From positions 806,001 to 870,000 of the forward strand of contig JAENPR010000024.1 in assembly GCA_018135685.1 (NCBI GenBank): a DNA stretch of 64,000 nucleotides, in the 5' to 3' direction. The DNA comes from Themeda triandra. Taxonomy: Eukaryota; Streptophyta; Magnoliopsida; Poales; Poaceae. A model generated the notes under the pieces. It had not been told where the DNA came from. It saw nothing but the letters and a program-made list of their open reading frames with translations, and did not search any database. Shown here piece by piece: positions 34,960 to 47,639 of the stretch. A program made the translations under genes and the position numbers. Every line of letters starts with the position of its first letter. Positions within the stretch are counted from its first letter, which is position 1.

Positions 34960-35232
34960 GCGAATTGGCTTGTAGTCCAATGGTAGGGGCGGTCCAGTGG
35001 GACGCTACCCACTAGGGTTTAAATCCTGGTGCTCGCACCTTTTCCTGGGATTTTTCCAAGGATTTACCGGCGTTATGCATTAAGTGGTAAGCGAGAATTT
35101 CCAGATCTGCCGGGTGCTCAGTCCTTCGAAGATGCTCATAGGGGTAGGGGTAGGATTTACCTATGTGTTCATAGGGGTGAGTGTGCGTGCGTATTGTGAG
35201 CGTCTGCGTTATCTTGTGTAATCTAAAAAAAA
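34960..35232 (+). mobile_element. tRNA-derived SINE
   Basis: The 273-bp insert is flanked by TTTACAGAACA (34949-34959 and 35233-35243). It starts with an A-box-like TGGCTTGTAGTCCAATGG and has a B-box-like GGTTTAAATCC at about 35017-35027, with a tail of TCATAGGGGT/GTGTGCGTGCG repeats ending in an A run. The homologous flank of gene C lacks it. It is transcribed by RNA polymerase III and moved by LINE machinery (family knowledge). Confidence 0.9.
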
Positions 35233-35685
35233 TTTACAGAACAAGCTTGATAAAAATTTATTTGAAAAACATCCTTTTTTTTATACTACAAATTTGTGTT
35301 ATGCTAAGTTTCCTAGAACACTTGCGTTGAGTTGCCATAAATATCGGGCTAGAAGCATTTCAATGTAGCTCAACAAATTCAGCAATCAAATTTCGACAAA
35401 ATAGCTGAAGGGTTGGAAAGCAATAACGAGGACCATACTCAAAGACAAAACGCACTTTTAATAGAGTAGAGGGCACATGACAGGCTCTCCTAGCTTGAGC
35501 AAAGGGGCACATAGGGTCTGACATCCAAAATAAGCCAAAAGACAATACCTTCACAAAACCCGAGCAAAAAACCTCATTGTCAACGCTAAATAAATCCTCC
35601 CAAACTTTGGTAGCAACCTGTTGAGTTGTTTTGTAGCTCATTATTAAAAATTCTTCTATTTCACTTTTTCAAATCTTCCACAAGT
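35233..35685. other. Duplicated flank to about 35470, then unassigned DNA
   Basis: Up to about 35470 this matches 24640-24877. The remaining 215 bases hold nothing recognisable. Confidence 0.5.
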
Positions 35686-36071
35686 GAGCAACTCCAACAG
35701 TTTGGCAAAATTACTTGGCAAATTAGAATTTTTGGTAAAACCATAAAAAATCTCCTCTAACAACTTGGCAAAAGCACTTGGCAAATTGGCAAGCTTGGCA
35801 AAAAGAGGCCTTCCCGGCGCAAATATGCGCGCATGGGAGCGCTTGGCAAATGGTGCATGCGTCATCTCCTTCACGCGAGAGGAAGAGGAATCACCAAGCT
35901 GCATGCGTCCCCACAAAAAATTAAGACATGTGGACCACTAATTTTCAATTTGCCAAGCTCAAAATAGCAAACTGTTGGAGAAGGCCTATTTTTTCACTTG
36001 GCAAATGAGTTTTAGACTTGGCAAAACTAGAGATTTGCCAAGTAATATTTGCCAAACTGTTGGAGTTGCTC
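35686..36071. mobile_element. PIF/Harbinger-like element (Tourist type)
   Basis: The termini are GAGCAACTCCAACAGTTTGG and the inverted CCAAACTGTTGGAGTTGCTC. The sequence near both ends repeats TTGGCAAA many times. The flanking trinucleotides (AGT and TTA) do not match, so the target duplication has decayed or the end is altered. It is 386 bp with no transposase. Confidence 0.75.
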
Positions 36072-36892
36072 TTAGCACTCCTGTAATTAAACTCTATTTA
36101 CTTTCTTTTTTTATTGAATGACAAAGCTTCTGTCATTGAAAATTTTTTTGCCATAAATATTTTTTCTATACAATCTAAACGGGTCGTTCTGAAAACTTAT
36201 TTCAAATAAGTCCCAAAAGCATTAAACAACAACGAAAGTCTTTCATGATAGCTTTTTAAAACTGAAAGTTTAACCAATATGTTTTCTCGAATAAAAAAAC
36301 TGATATGTACAAATGATCCTAAAAGATATTAAAAAGTGCAAGTTTGTTCATGCCCACTATTACCAATTACAAACTTCATAGAAGTTTCTACATTAATCAT
36401 CACAAACGAGCTAGAAAAACAAATAAATCTTCAAAAATTCATATACTTAGAAAAATCAAGTAATCGATTTGATATATTCTATAATCACAATAATAGCCAC
36501 TACTTCCTAACGATCTCGGATATTATAGAAATAACATAAGTAACATCTTCATTTTTTCGGAGGAAAAATAACCACTACATTTACATCTAAATTACCTATC
36601 TTTGCCATTGTTAAATGTAACCTAAAATATAATCCCATAAATAATACATCTAAATTATTAATCCTGACATTTTTTATTTGATGCATAATTTAAGTAACTC
36701 CTAAAGTTGGATCAAATTATACACTTTACAATATTTGCTAAATTGGACAAATAACATCCTCACCCCACCACGACCACCAAACATCCCCTGATATTTTCAC
36801 ATCGGCTCCAAAAACTTCGGCCGTTTGTCATAGTGTTCGATTAAGGGGATGTTTCATGTTTGGAAGCCTAAACCCTGAATCGTTTCATATAT
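36072..36892. other. AT-rich intergenic DNA
   Basis: No gene, element end or repeat was recognised. Confidence 0.4.
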
Positions 36893-36970
36893 ATAGCGAA
36901 CTAGAGAGTGGCAATGCATCGTTCCAGCATGTCGATCCCCATGAGAAGCAATGGGAGCCAGGCATCAAGC
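36893..36970. repeat. Dispersed segment shared with 25537-25612 and 14115-14200
   Basis: The copies share TATAGCGAACTAGAGAGTG, CAGCATGTCGATCCCCATGA and GAAGCAATGGGAGCCA. The match is lost a few dozen bases before the CT repeat that hosts the large Gypsy-derived structure. Confidence 0.7.
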
Positions 36971-37052
36971 CAGAGCTTGGCAATGCAAGAAACATATTGA
37001 GGTAACTAATCTATTTTTTATATAATTACTACAATTCTCTCTCTCTCTCTCT

Positions 37053-39764
37053 GTGGCAGAACCTCCCAAGTAATGTGGCCCACATGCATTAATCCTCGTC
37101 TTAACAGACCTCGGATTACTATGCATGTGTTCCACACGACTTATGAAGCCCTGTCGATGTTCTTAACGAACACCGATTGAACCACTTTTTACACTCATAC
37201 CCGGGATCAACAATGGAGTAACTCCAACATTACAACATTTGTTACAAAATATAAATATATCAGAGTGCGGAAGAATGATAACATTAAAAATTTTACAATA
37301 ATGAATAAGTTAACATTTTACAAACTTAACTTTATATTGCGGAAGTAGAGTAGAGATACAGAAGACAACTTAGGTAGGACACCTAAGTCGCGAGAGGAGA
37401 CCAAATCATGTCGAGCCCAAAGCGACACAACATGGTTCGAAGCAACAGTCGGCAGACTGCAACGGGGGTAGAACAAACCCGAGTACATTCAAGGTACTCG
37501 CAAGACTTACCCGACTAAAAGTAAAAGACTCTCAAGGATATGCTGGCCTTTTGAGTAGTGGAGCTAGAAAAGGGGAGTTTTGCAGAAAAGCATTACTAAT
37601 CTTGAAACCTTACTTTCAATATTTTAAACGGAATAAAAGCATCAGTTTAATTCAACCTACTAAAGCTAGATTAGCACCTGTTCTATTTCCAGCAATCATA
37701 TTAAGCATTACACTTGAGATTATCTTTCCAACTGCCTTCTTCTTGAAACCAAGAGTCACCAAGAACCAATTCTTTCATATTTCTCTTGAATGCTACGATG
37801 CAGGTGCGAGGATCAAGTCTCCTTATACGTGGAGCAAACGACGGTTCGAAGCGATTTTACTCAGCTGAGGATCCCTAAACACACGATATAAGTGGGACTC
37901 TAACCCACAATTATATCAACAATACCGTCGGACATTCTAGAACTAGGCTCAGCTTCCGCGCCACCCGAGAGTACACTTACACCTCCAATCCGGGGACACG
38001 GCCCACGAGGGTATTGTACTCCCGCCATCTCGCCACTCCCGGTGCACGGGCTCACCGTACTAGTCCTTAGATTATCCTAGGGTAAAGCTTTTCCGTAGAT
38101 ATGTGAGTAGTTGTAAAGTCTTGATCCAAGGGCCAACAACGGTACGGTCCTTAATCGACACGATCGGAAACACTACATCCCTAACCCGGATGCAAGTTAC
38201 CCGACCGGTCTCAATTTCTTATAACCATATTCTTATGCCCTCGTGACCCATCTTTAGGTCTAGAGAAGCAAGGATAAAATGGTAAACTCATGATCATGAT
38301 TAACGACCCTACAACTTCTACCGAAGTCTAAGCATGGCTAAGCATAAGCAATCGACCTACACATACTAGTGGGATATCATGATGTCAAAGTAGATCAAGG
38401 TAGACATGCGGCAACGGTATCAACCAACTCCTATTAACTTAATGCACATTACACTAGACTTATAGTGAAATAAAGATTTGCAAAAATAGAAGTAGGATGC
38501 ATGCTCGGGGGCTTGCTCGCGTTGCGTGAAGTTAGATTCCAATTATCGAGTTGACATCAACACCATGGATGACACCTTCTCGAGTACCACTTGTCGGACG
38601 ACATCTTCCGAACGTCGATCAACACAATCCACCTCACTCTCGAAACAACTACACGTAATTAATGAAGCGTGCTTTAGAACGATGAGCTCATGGCATGATG
38701 CATGATGATACATGGATGAAAGCATAACAACTTGATCACTCGAGTACAACTTTCCTTCGTGATAGAGTTGCAACCCAACGAAACTAGCTTACGAAATTCC
38801 TTAGGGTTACACAGGTGAAACTACTCTAGTTAAAATAACCAGCAGATCAAGATAATTCATACAAGAATACATCGTCTAAACCCTAATGACTTGATCAAGA
38901 GAGCACAAACAACTAATTAAAGTGCCAAAGGCCATTAAGGTCAATGACCTAAGGTCTTCAATCAATCTCAAAAACACTCAAACCCTAAGTCATTAAGGCT
39001 CAATAAGTAATTAAAAATCTATTAAATAACTAAGCATAAAATAAAGACAAAATAACAAGTTATCAAATAAATCTCAAAAATTAAACTTAAGCCCCTCATG
39101 ACCTGAGAAGGCTACAAAATAATTTTCAAGATTTTTGAAACAATAAATAAATAACTAAAAATAAAGGAAAGAGCATTTTTCAATTAAAAGGGCCAATTTT
39201 ATAATAAAGCAAAAGCACTGAAAATAGGCATATTATATTTTTCTTAAATCAAGCACATGACAGAGAGCACACACAAAAATTTTCAGAATTTTTGGAGCTA
39301 CACATGAATTACTATGAATTTTGAAAGAAAATAACATTTTTCGCAAAATAGAATTGAAAAAGGATTTAAAAAAAAAGAAAAGGCCGACTGGGCCGAAAGT
39401 GAACCGGCTCGGCCCAGTACTGTGGCCTGCTTGGCCCAAACAGTAACAGGCCGGCCCATCCAACTCGGCCGAGTTGGGCCGACGGCGGCGACGAGCTCGC
39501 CGGCGGTAGCTCGCCGGCGGCGAGGTCCTGGGCCGCGGGACTTGGCTCAACTTGATCTACGAGACGAGGCGCACCTTCTGGAATAGATAACGCGGTGGCT
39601 AATGCGACGGCGCACGCTCGCCGGCGGCCATGGCGGAGCGGCGGTGCGGTGGTGCGGCGGGAAGGCTCACCGGAGCCTTTCCGGCGACGTTAACGCGCGC
39701 GCGGGGTGCTGTGAGGCGCTATGGACGCGATGCGTGAGCCAAAGGACGCAGCGTGAGGCCCTAT
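37053..39764 (-). repeat. Inverted partial LTR
   Basis: This is the reverse complement of about 44012-46733, nearly identical over 2.7 kb. At its inner edge it matches the second tandem unit (TAGGGCCTCACGCTGCG) rather than the first (TAGGGTCTTGCGCTGCG). The first 1.46 kb of the LTR is missing. Open frames inside are repeated in all copies and are not genes. Confidence 0.9.
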
Positions 39765-40745
39765 GTGGAATATGCTCTGAAGTATACTATTACCTTGAAA
39801 ACTGAAACTAGTGTGAATCCTTAATTCTTTTGCTGAGTATATGTCATACTTTGATTTCTTACAACTCTGACATGTGCTATCTCCTTGATGTCGTTTGACG
39901 ACATGTATCTCACTTGTATATCGCTATGGATATGTCTTCTAAGGTATCATGACTTATGACCTGGAAACATCGCCGAACCCGAGTGTTCGTCGTTATCCGG
40001 GTCAATGATCATGCTCCTCTTGGGTGCAGTCCTTGTTTGCACATTCTAATTTCTTGACCTTGATATCCGACTTTGTTGGCCAAGAGTCATATTGATCGAA
40101 TTCTGTCGTGGTGTCTCGACCGTAACTATGGTGTCGTGTCAACCTGGAATCTCCCGTGATTCGCGACCACTTGAGTTTTCGCCAAGTCGTGCACTGGTAT
40201 CATAGTCGGTGCTCCTGAACCATTATGGTTCACACTTAATGTGCTATCGATCATTCGACACTCCATAGGGATTCAAAGTTGTTCTTTGAATCCTAAAGAA
40301 ACCTTGTGGTTGTGACCGACTTCGATCTCGGTTCTCGTATCAATGTTTCAAAATGTGGGTTACTTGTTGTTGTGCCCTATAGTGGTGCCGTGTTCCGTAA
40401 CCCGGTGCCGCGACGGAACCTAGGGTCTCTTGTGTGACCCGGGCACACAAGTTGCCGGCGGGTGCGCGCGGGTATCAATGTTTGCGGGCATGAGCCATTA
40501 TAGTCTCATGACAATGTACCCTACTCTTTGAACTTATCTTGGGAATTCGCTGAAACTCCCTTGAAACTCTAAATACCTTGTCGGTTGTAACCACTTTCAT
40601 CTCATGGTTGTAACTCTCGAATCGAACCACGATGATCTATGAACTTGTCAAGTTGATTTGCTTGACACATTTCCTTTTCCATTACTTACCCCACGGGATT
40701 TTGTTGCTCTAAAATCTCGGGACGAGATTTCTTTAAGGGAAAGGA

Positions 40746-43700
40746 TGTAACATCCTAGATGTTAATGACAACTAAAACCCGTTTAAGAGTTTTGTTAAAA
40801 CCTAATCATCGAGTATCTTGGCATAATTGCTTTCATGTTCTAATATTGTTTTTTTAATGTGATGCTTTGTTTTACATATGAAATGATGCTTGTGATTGCT
40901 AATGCCCGATTAGTTAGTGTAGAAATTAAATCGAGTTCCAATTTCGTTTCAAAACCTGGTTTTTCCGGAAACCCTACTTTTACCCCCTTTTCTCCAATTC
41001 AAAATCTACAAAGAATTTGGGGTTGGTTCAAAAAGGAAAATTGTGGGTCTCGATGAGAGCTACAATGTTGGTGAATAAAGTTTTTCAAGTTTTCAAAAAG
41101 AATTTCAAACAAATTTGAAAATACCGTTTTCCGACAGTTGTCCCCTTTGATTTTCAAATCATAATTCAAAAACTATGCATATTTTGGAAAAACACTTTTT
41201 GGAGAAAATGTGCAGTTTGAAAAGTTGAGTTTTCCATAGTTTTGGAGTTTTTCAAGTTCTTTAGAAAAATCCAAAGTAATTCCAAATATTTCATTCTAGG
41301 GTTTTTGTTCCCTTTCCAAAATTTGATTCAAATTCAATTTTCCTTTCAAAATTTGAAAATGGCCCAGTTGAGAAAGTTGTAGAGCATAAAATTTTAGCTA
41401 GGGTTGCTTTTTGGAAAATTTTGAGCACAGTTCAAAATTTTGGAGCAATTTGCAAATTTCAAATTCTGTTCCTGTGGCTGACGTCATCTCTCCCCTATTC
41501 CCCTCACTGGAGCTCCCACCGCCGAGCCATGGCGCCATGCCGCCCGGTCGCCGGCGTCCGCCAGCGCACGGCCGAGCGAGAAGGTTCGCCGCCCCGTGTC
41601 GCCTTCACCGCCCGTTGTCCCTTGCGCCATTAAGCCGCGACCCGGACCCCTCCTCCTCCCCTCCTTTATCTCCCTCGGTCCGCCGCCTCGCTCTGCCCGA
41701 CGCCATTGCCGCTCACCCCGCCACCGCACGCCGTCTCTCTCGCGCCGCCGCAGCCCGAACCAACCGTACCATTGGCTCCGCCTTGAGCTCGCGCGTCCAG
41801 CCAGCACCACCAAGCTCCCTCGCCCCCGCTACATCGGCCGCTCGCCATCATCTTCTTCCCGGCCGGCAAGCCGAGCCGCCGAGGATCGCCGCCGTAATTC
41901 GTCGTCATCTTTGCGCATTTTCTTAATTCCTTGCGTGGGTAAGCTCGCCCTGACGCGCTGCTCACGATGCTCCCCTTGGTTTGGTCATCGATGCACAGGA
42001 CACGCCGGAACGCCGCCCGTGCCACCGGAGTCCGCCGCCGATGCCATTTCCGCCACCGTCGTTCCACCGTCTCCGACCGTCCATCCTCTCCATCTTCGAG
42101 CGCACCATCTCCGCTGTGAGCTCCTGCACCCGCCTATGCCCTCTAATTGGCTTCTAGGGCACCGTAGCACCCGGCCGCCGTGCGTTGCCGCCGGCTCGCC
42201 ATTGTTGCCGCCGCCGCGTGCGAAGCCGAGACCGCTAGGGTCTTGCGCTGCGTCCTTTGGCTCACGCATCGCGTCCATAGCGCCTCACAGCACCCCGCGC
42301 GCGCGTTAACGTCGCCGGAAAGGCTCCGGTGAGCCTTCCCGCCGCACCACCGCACCGCCGCTCCGCCATGGCCGCCGGCGAGCGTGCGCCGTCGCATTAG
42401 CCGCCGCGTTATCTATTCCAGAAGGTGCGCCTCGTCTCGTAGATCAAGTTGAGCCAAGTCCGCGGCCCGGGACCTCGCCGGGCGCGAAGCTACGCCGGCG
42501 AGCTCGTCGCCGCCGTCGGCCCAACTCGGCCGAGTTGGATGGGCCGGCTACTATTCTTGTTTGGGCCAAGCAGCCACGATCCGGGCCGAGCCGGTTCACT
42601 TTCGGCCCGGTCGGCCTTTTCTTTTTTTAAAATCCTTTTTCAATTCTATTTTGCGAAAATGTTATTTTCTTTCAAAATTCATAGTAATTCATGTGTAGCT
42701 CCAAAAATTCTGAAAATTTTTGTGTGTGCTCTCTGTCATGTGCTTGATTTAAGAAAAATATAATATGCCTATTTCAGTGCTTTTGCTTTATTATAAAATT
42801 GGCCCTTTTAATTGAAAAATGCTCTTTCCTTTATTTTTAGTTATTTATTTATTGTTTCAAAAATCTTGAAAATTATTTTGTAGCCTTCTCGGGTCATGAG
42901 GGGCTTAAGTTTAATTTTTGAGATTTATTTGATAACTTGTTATTTTGTCTTTATTTTATGCTTAGTTATTTAATAGATTTTTAATTACTTATTGAGCCTT
43001 AATGACTTAGGGTTTGAGTGTTTTTGAGATTGATTGAAGACCTTAGGTCATTGACCTTAATGGCCTTTGGCACTTTAATTAGTTGTTTGTGCTCTCTTGA
43101 TCAAGTCATTAGGGTTTAGACGATGTATTCTTGTATGAATTATCTTGATCTGCTTTGGTTATTTTAACTAGAGTAGTTTCACCGTGTAACCCTAAGGAAT
43201 TTCGTAAGCTAGTTTCGTTGGGTTGCAACTCTATCACGAAGGAAAGTTGTACTCGAGTGATCAAGTTGTTATGCTTTCATCCATGTATCATCATGCATCA
43301 TGCCATGAGCTCATCGTTCTAAAGCACGCTTCATTAATTACGTGTAGTTGTTTCGAGAGTGAGGTGGATTGTGTTGATCGACGTTCGGAAAGATGTCGTC
43401 CGACGTGGTACTCGAGAAGGTGTCATCCATGGTGTTGATGTCAACTCGATAATTGGAATCTAACTTCACCGCAACGCGAGCAAGCCCTGAGCATGCATCC
43501 TACTTCTATTTTTGCAAATCTTTATTTCACTATAAGTCTAGTGTAATGTGCATTAAGTTAATAGGAGTTGGTTGATACCGTTGCCGCATGTCTACCTTGA
43601 TCTACTTTGACATCATGATATCCCACTAGTATGTGTAGGTCGATTGCTTATGCTTAGCCATGCTTAGACTTCGGTAGAAGTTGTAGGCTGTTAATCATGA

Positions 43701-46700
43701 TCATGAGTTTACCATTTTATCCTTGCTTCTCTAGACCTAAAGATGGGTCACGAGGGCATAAGAATATGGTTATAAGAAATTGAGACCGGTCGGGTAACTT
43801 GCATCCGGGTTAGGGATGTAGTGTTTCCGGCGTGTCGATTAAGGACCGACCGTTGTTGGCCCTTGGATCAAGACTTTACAACTACTCACATATCTACGGA
43901 AAAGCTTTACCCTAGGATAATCTAAGGACTAGTACGGTGAGCCCGTGCACTGGGAGTGGCGAGATGGCGGGAGTACAATACCCTCGTGGGCCGTGTCTGC
44001 CGCCGCGTCCAAGGCCGAGGCCGATAGGGCCTCACGCTGCGTCCTTTGGCTCACGCATCGCGTCCATAGCGCCTCACAGCACCCCGCGCGCGCGTTAACG
44101 TCGCCGGAAAGGCTCCGGTGAGCCTTCCCGCCGCACCACCGCACCGCCGCTCCGCCATGGCCGCCGGCGAGCGTGCGCCGTCGCATTAGCCGCCGCGTTA
44201 TCTATTCCAGAAGGTGCGCCTCGTCTCGTAGATCAAGTTGAGCCAAGTCCCGCGGCCCAGGACCTCGCCGCCGGCGAGCTACCGCCGGCGAGCTCGTCGC
44301 CGCCGTCGGCCCAACTCGGCCGAGTTGGATGGGGCTTATTCTATTCTTTTGGGCCAAGCAGGCCACAGTACTGGGCCGAGCCGGTTCACTTTCGGCCCAG
44401 TCGGCCTTTTCTTTTTTTAAATCCTTTTTCAATTCTATTTTGGCAGAAAATGTTATTTTCTTTCAAAATTCATAGTAATTCATGTGTAGCTCCAAAAATT
44501 CTGAAAATTTTTGTGTGTGCTCTCTGTCATGTGCTTGATTTAAGAAAAATATAATATGCCTATTTTCAGTGCTTTTGCTTTATTATAAAATTGGCCCTTT
44601 TAATTGAAAAATGCTCTTTCCTTTATTTTTAGTTATTTATTTATTGTTTCAAAAATCTTGAAAATTATTTTGTAGCCTTCTCAGGTCATGAGGGGCTTAA
44701 GTTTAATTTTTGAGATTTATTTGATAACTTGTTATTTTGTCTTTATTTTATGCTTAGTTATTTAATAGATTTTTAATTACTTATTGAGCCTTAATGACTT
44801 AGGGTTTGAGTGTTTTTGAGATTGATTGAAGACCTTAGGTCATTGACCTTAATGGCCTTTGGCACTTTAATTAGTTGTTTGTGCTCTCTTGATCAAGTCA
44901 TTAGGGTTTAGACGATGTATTCTTGTATGAATTATCTTGATCTCGCCGGTTATTTTAACTAGAGTAGTTTCACTGTGTAACCCTAAGGAATTTCGTAAGC
45001 TAGTTTCGTTGGGTTGCAACTCTATCACGAAGGAAAGTTGTACTCGAGTGATCAAGTTGTTATGCTTTCATCCATGTATCATCATGCATCATGCCATGAG
45101 CTCATCGTTCTAAAGCACGCTTCATTAATTACGTGTAGTTGTTTCGAGAGTGAGGTGGATTGTGTTGATCGACGTTCGGAAAGATGTCGTCCGACAGTGG
45201 TACTCGAGAAGGTGTCATCCATGGTGTTGATGTCAACTCTGATAATTGGAATCTAACTTCACTGCAACGCAGGCAAGCCCCAGAGCATGCATCCTACTTC
45301 TATTTTTGCAAATCTTTATTTCACTATAAGTCTAGTGTAATGTGCATTAAGTTAATAGGAGTTGGTTGATACCGTTGCCGCATGTCTACCTTGATCTACT
45401 TTGACATCATGATATCCCACTAGTATGTGTAGGTCGATTGCTTATGCTTAGCCATGCTTAGACTTCGGTAGAAGTTGTAGGCTGTTAATCATGATCATGA
45501 GTTTACCATTTTATCCTTGCTTCTCTAGACCTAAAGATGGGTCACGAGGGCATAAGAATATGGTTATAAGAAATTGAGACCGGTCGGGTAACTTGCATCT
45601 GGGTTAGGGATGTAGTGTTTCCGACTGTGTCGATTAAGGACCGTACCGTTGTTGGCCCTTGGATCAAGACTTTACAACTACTCACATATCTACGGAAAAG
45701 CTTTACCCTAGGATAATCTAAGGACTAGTACGGTGAGCCCGTGCACTGGGAGTGGCGAGATGGCGGGAGTACAATACCCTCGTGGGCCGTGTCCCCCGGA
45801 TTGGAGGTGTAAGTGTACTCTCGGGTGGCGCGGAAGCTGAGCCTAGTTCTAGAATGTCCGACGGTATTGGTGATATAATTGTGGGTTAGAGTCCCACTTA
45901 TATCGTGTGTTTAGGGATCCTCACCGAGTAAAATCGCTTCGAACCGTCGTTTGCTCCACGTATAAGGAGACTTGATCCTCGCACCGCATCGTAGCATTCA
46001 AGAGAAATATGAAAGAATTGGTTCTTGGTGACTCTTGGTTTCAAGAAGAAGGCGGTTGGAAAGATAATCTCAAGTGTAATGCTTAATATGATTGCTGGAA
46101 ATAGAACAGGTGCTAATCTAGCTTTAGTAGGTTGAATTAAACTGATGCTTTTATCCTGTTTAAAATATTGAAAGTAAGGTTTCAAGATTAGTAATGCTTT
46201 TCTGCAAAACTCCCCTTTTCTAGCTCAACTACTCAAAAGGCCAGCATATCCTTGAGAGTCTTTTACTTTTAGTCGGGTAAGTCTTGCGGAGTACCTTGAA
46301 TGTACTCAGGGTTTGTTCTACCCCTGTTGCAGGTGCTGACTGTTGCTTCGAACCATGTTGTGTCGCTGGGCTCGACATGATTTGGTCTCCTCTCGCGACT
46401 TAGGTGTCCTACCTAAGTTGTCTTCTGTATCTCTACTCTACTTCCGCAATATAAAGTTAAGTTTGTAAAATGTTAACTTATTCATTATTGTAAACTTTTT
46501 AATGTTATCATTCTTCCGCACTCTGATATATTTATATTTTGTAACAAATGTTGTAATGTTGGAGTTACTCCATTGTTGATCCCGGGTATGAGTGTAAAAA
46601 GTGGTTCAATCGGTGTTCGTTAAGAACATCGACAGGGCTTCATAAGTCGTGTGGAACACATGCATAGTAATCTGAGGTCTGTTAAGACGAGGATTAATGC

Positions 46701-46733
46701 ATGTGGGCCACATTACTTAGGAGGTTCTGCCAC
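40746..46733 (+). repeat. 3' LTR enlarged by an internal duplication
   Basis: The LTR runs from TGTAACATCC to CTGCCAC, 5988 bp, or about 4.2 kb without the extra unit at 42205-45793. GC-rich sequence at 41500-42500 contains several chance frames. LTRs this long occur in some grass chromovirus-type Gypsy families (family knowledge). Confidence 0.8.
42205..45793 (+). repeat. Two tandem units of about 1.8 kb within the LTR
   Basis: Unit 1 is about 42205-43997 and unit 2 about 43998-45793. The junction follows GGGCCGTGTC, where the sequence jumps back to TGCCGCCGCG. The units differ mainly by small indels. Confidence 0.88.
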
Positions 46734-46979
46734 TCTCTCTCTCTCTCTTCAAACACAACCATGAAGGTGGCTTGGTTGTACTGTTCTTGTCGGAGGAAGA
46801 AGGTGTTTTCATATATATTTACAAGTGTAAATCATATATTTAGGGGACGTTGGGACCAAGTGCAATATCAATTAGACGTTGGGACCAAGTGCAATATCAA
46901 TTAGGGACACAATAGACCATTTCCATGAAAACAACTGAGGTAGGAAGTTCGTGAAACAGAGCTAGAAAAATGAAAGTGG
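46734..46979. repeat. CT microsatellite and 29-bp tandem pair
   Basis: The CT run continues that on the left side of the composite element. At 46846-46874 and 46875-46903 the unit GACGTTGGGACCAAGTGCAA, followed by TATCAATTA, occurs twice without change. Confidence 0.85.
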
Positions 46980-47145
46980 AGCAATGCTAAACATCCTTTA
47001 TAATGACGGTTGTTGGTTAAGACAACCGCTAGTATATATAATATTTTCCGAGGCCCTTAGCTTACACGATTTACATTGGTAGTTTTCTGTGTGTATTTAA
47101 TCTGGCGGTTCTTAGCCCTAGGGCCACATATTTTTTTCTACTAGC
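46980..47145. mobile_element. Possible CACTA-type terminus remnant
   Basis: GACGGTTGTTGGTTAAGACA, followed by ACCG, is a small hairpin-like repeat. GGCGGTTCTTAGCC lies nearby, and the block ends TTTTTTTCTACTAG. This resembles the subterminal repeats and CACTAGTAGAAAA-type ends of grass CACTA elements. The other terminus was not found. Confidence 0.3.
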
Positions 47146-47639
47146 GTGTGGAGGATGCAATTAGAACTTCCTCATGGGACTAGCTCCAAGTGGAAGGATT
47201 TTCAAGGATATATATTCCGGAGCTTCATGATCGTTTTGTTTGTTCAATTATTTTGCATGCACCACACGAGAGTATAACTCATCTGCATGCATACGAGCTT
47301 TCTCAGTTAATTGGAAATATATCAGGAGCAAACTTGGGAATTTTAAATATGTACCACATGATGTCGACCCAAATTGCACAAGAGGACTAGATAATTTTGC
47401 GCTTAACCATCTACTCTAATCACACTTTTGCAAAACCCCCATTCCACTCTCCCATACGCCCCTATAACAATCATAACGACAGCCTAGCTACTTTGCCAAG
47501 AAATTGGGCCAACTTCGGCCCAAACGGGGAACAACAACGACATGGGTTGTGGCTAGGGCGCCCCGCGCCAGAAAGACGACGCCGGCGGCCTTGGGGCGCG
47601 CGCGTGTCACAGGCACTGTCGCCACGTCAGCCTTCCACA

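Larger units (their letters stand above)
37053..46733. mobile_element. Gypsy-derived composite with inverted LTR ends
   Basis: The left end (GTGGCAGAACC) and right end (GGTTCTGCCAC) are the same LTR terminus facing outward, each abutting a CT repeat (about 37036-37052 and 46734-46749). From left to right: an inverted partial LTR (37053-39764), about 980 bp of 3' internal sequence (39765-40745) ending in the purine tract AAGGGAAAGGA, then a complete 3' LTR starting TGTAACATCC at 40746. No gag, protease, reverse transcriptase or integrase frame remains. The CGGGACGAGATTTCTTTAAG context before the tract is typical of grass Ty3/Gypsy elements (family knowledge). It cannot move by itself. Confidence 0.8.

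Noticed and set aside
34960..35030. A possible tRNA gene (A-box and B-box-like motifs)
   Set aside because: No cloverleaf with paired acceptor stem was found, and the motif is the head of a SINE with target duplications.
41411..42309. Long proline/serine-rich frames
   Set aside because: They sit in the GC-rich part of the 3' LTR and are open on both strands without domain content.
39602..44186. Three copies of an arginine-rich frame beginning MRRRTLAGG
   Set aside because: They are the same LTR segment in three copies and are not independent genes.
38543..45256. Three copies of a frame beginning MQLYHEGKLY
   Set aside because: This is LTR sequence again. Its repetition comes from the inverted arm and tandem units, and the ends are shifted by indels.
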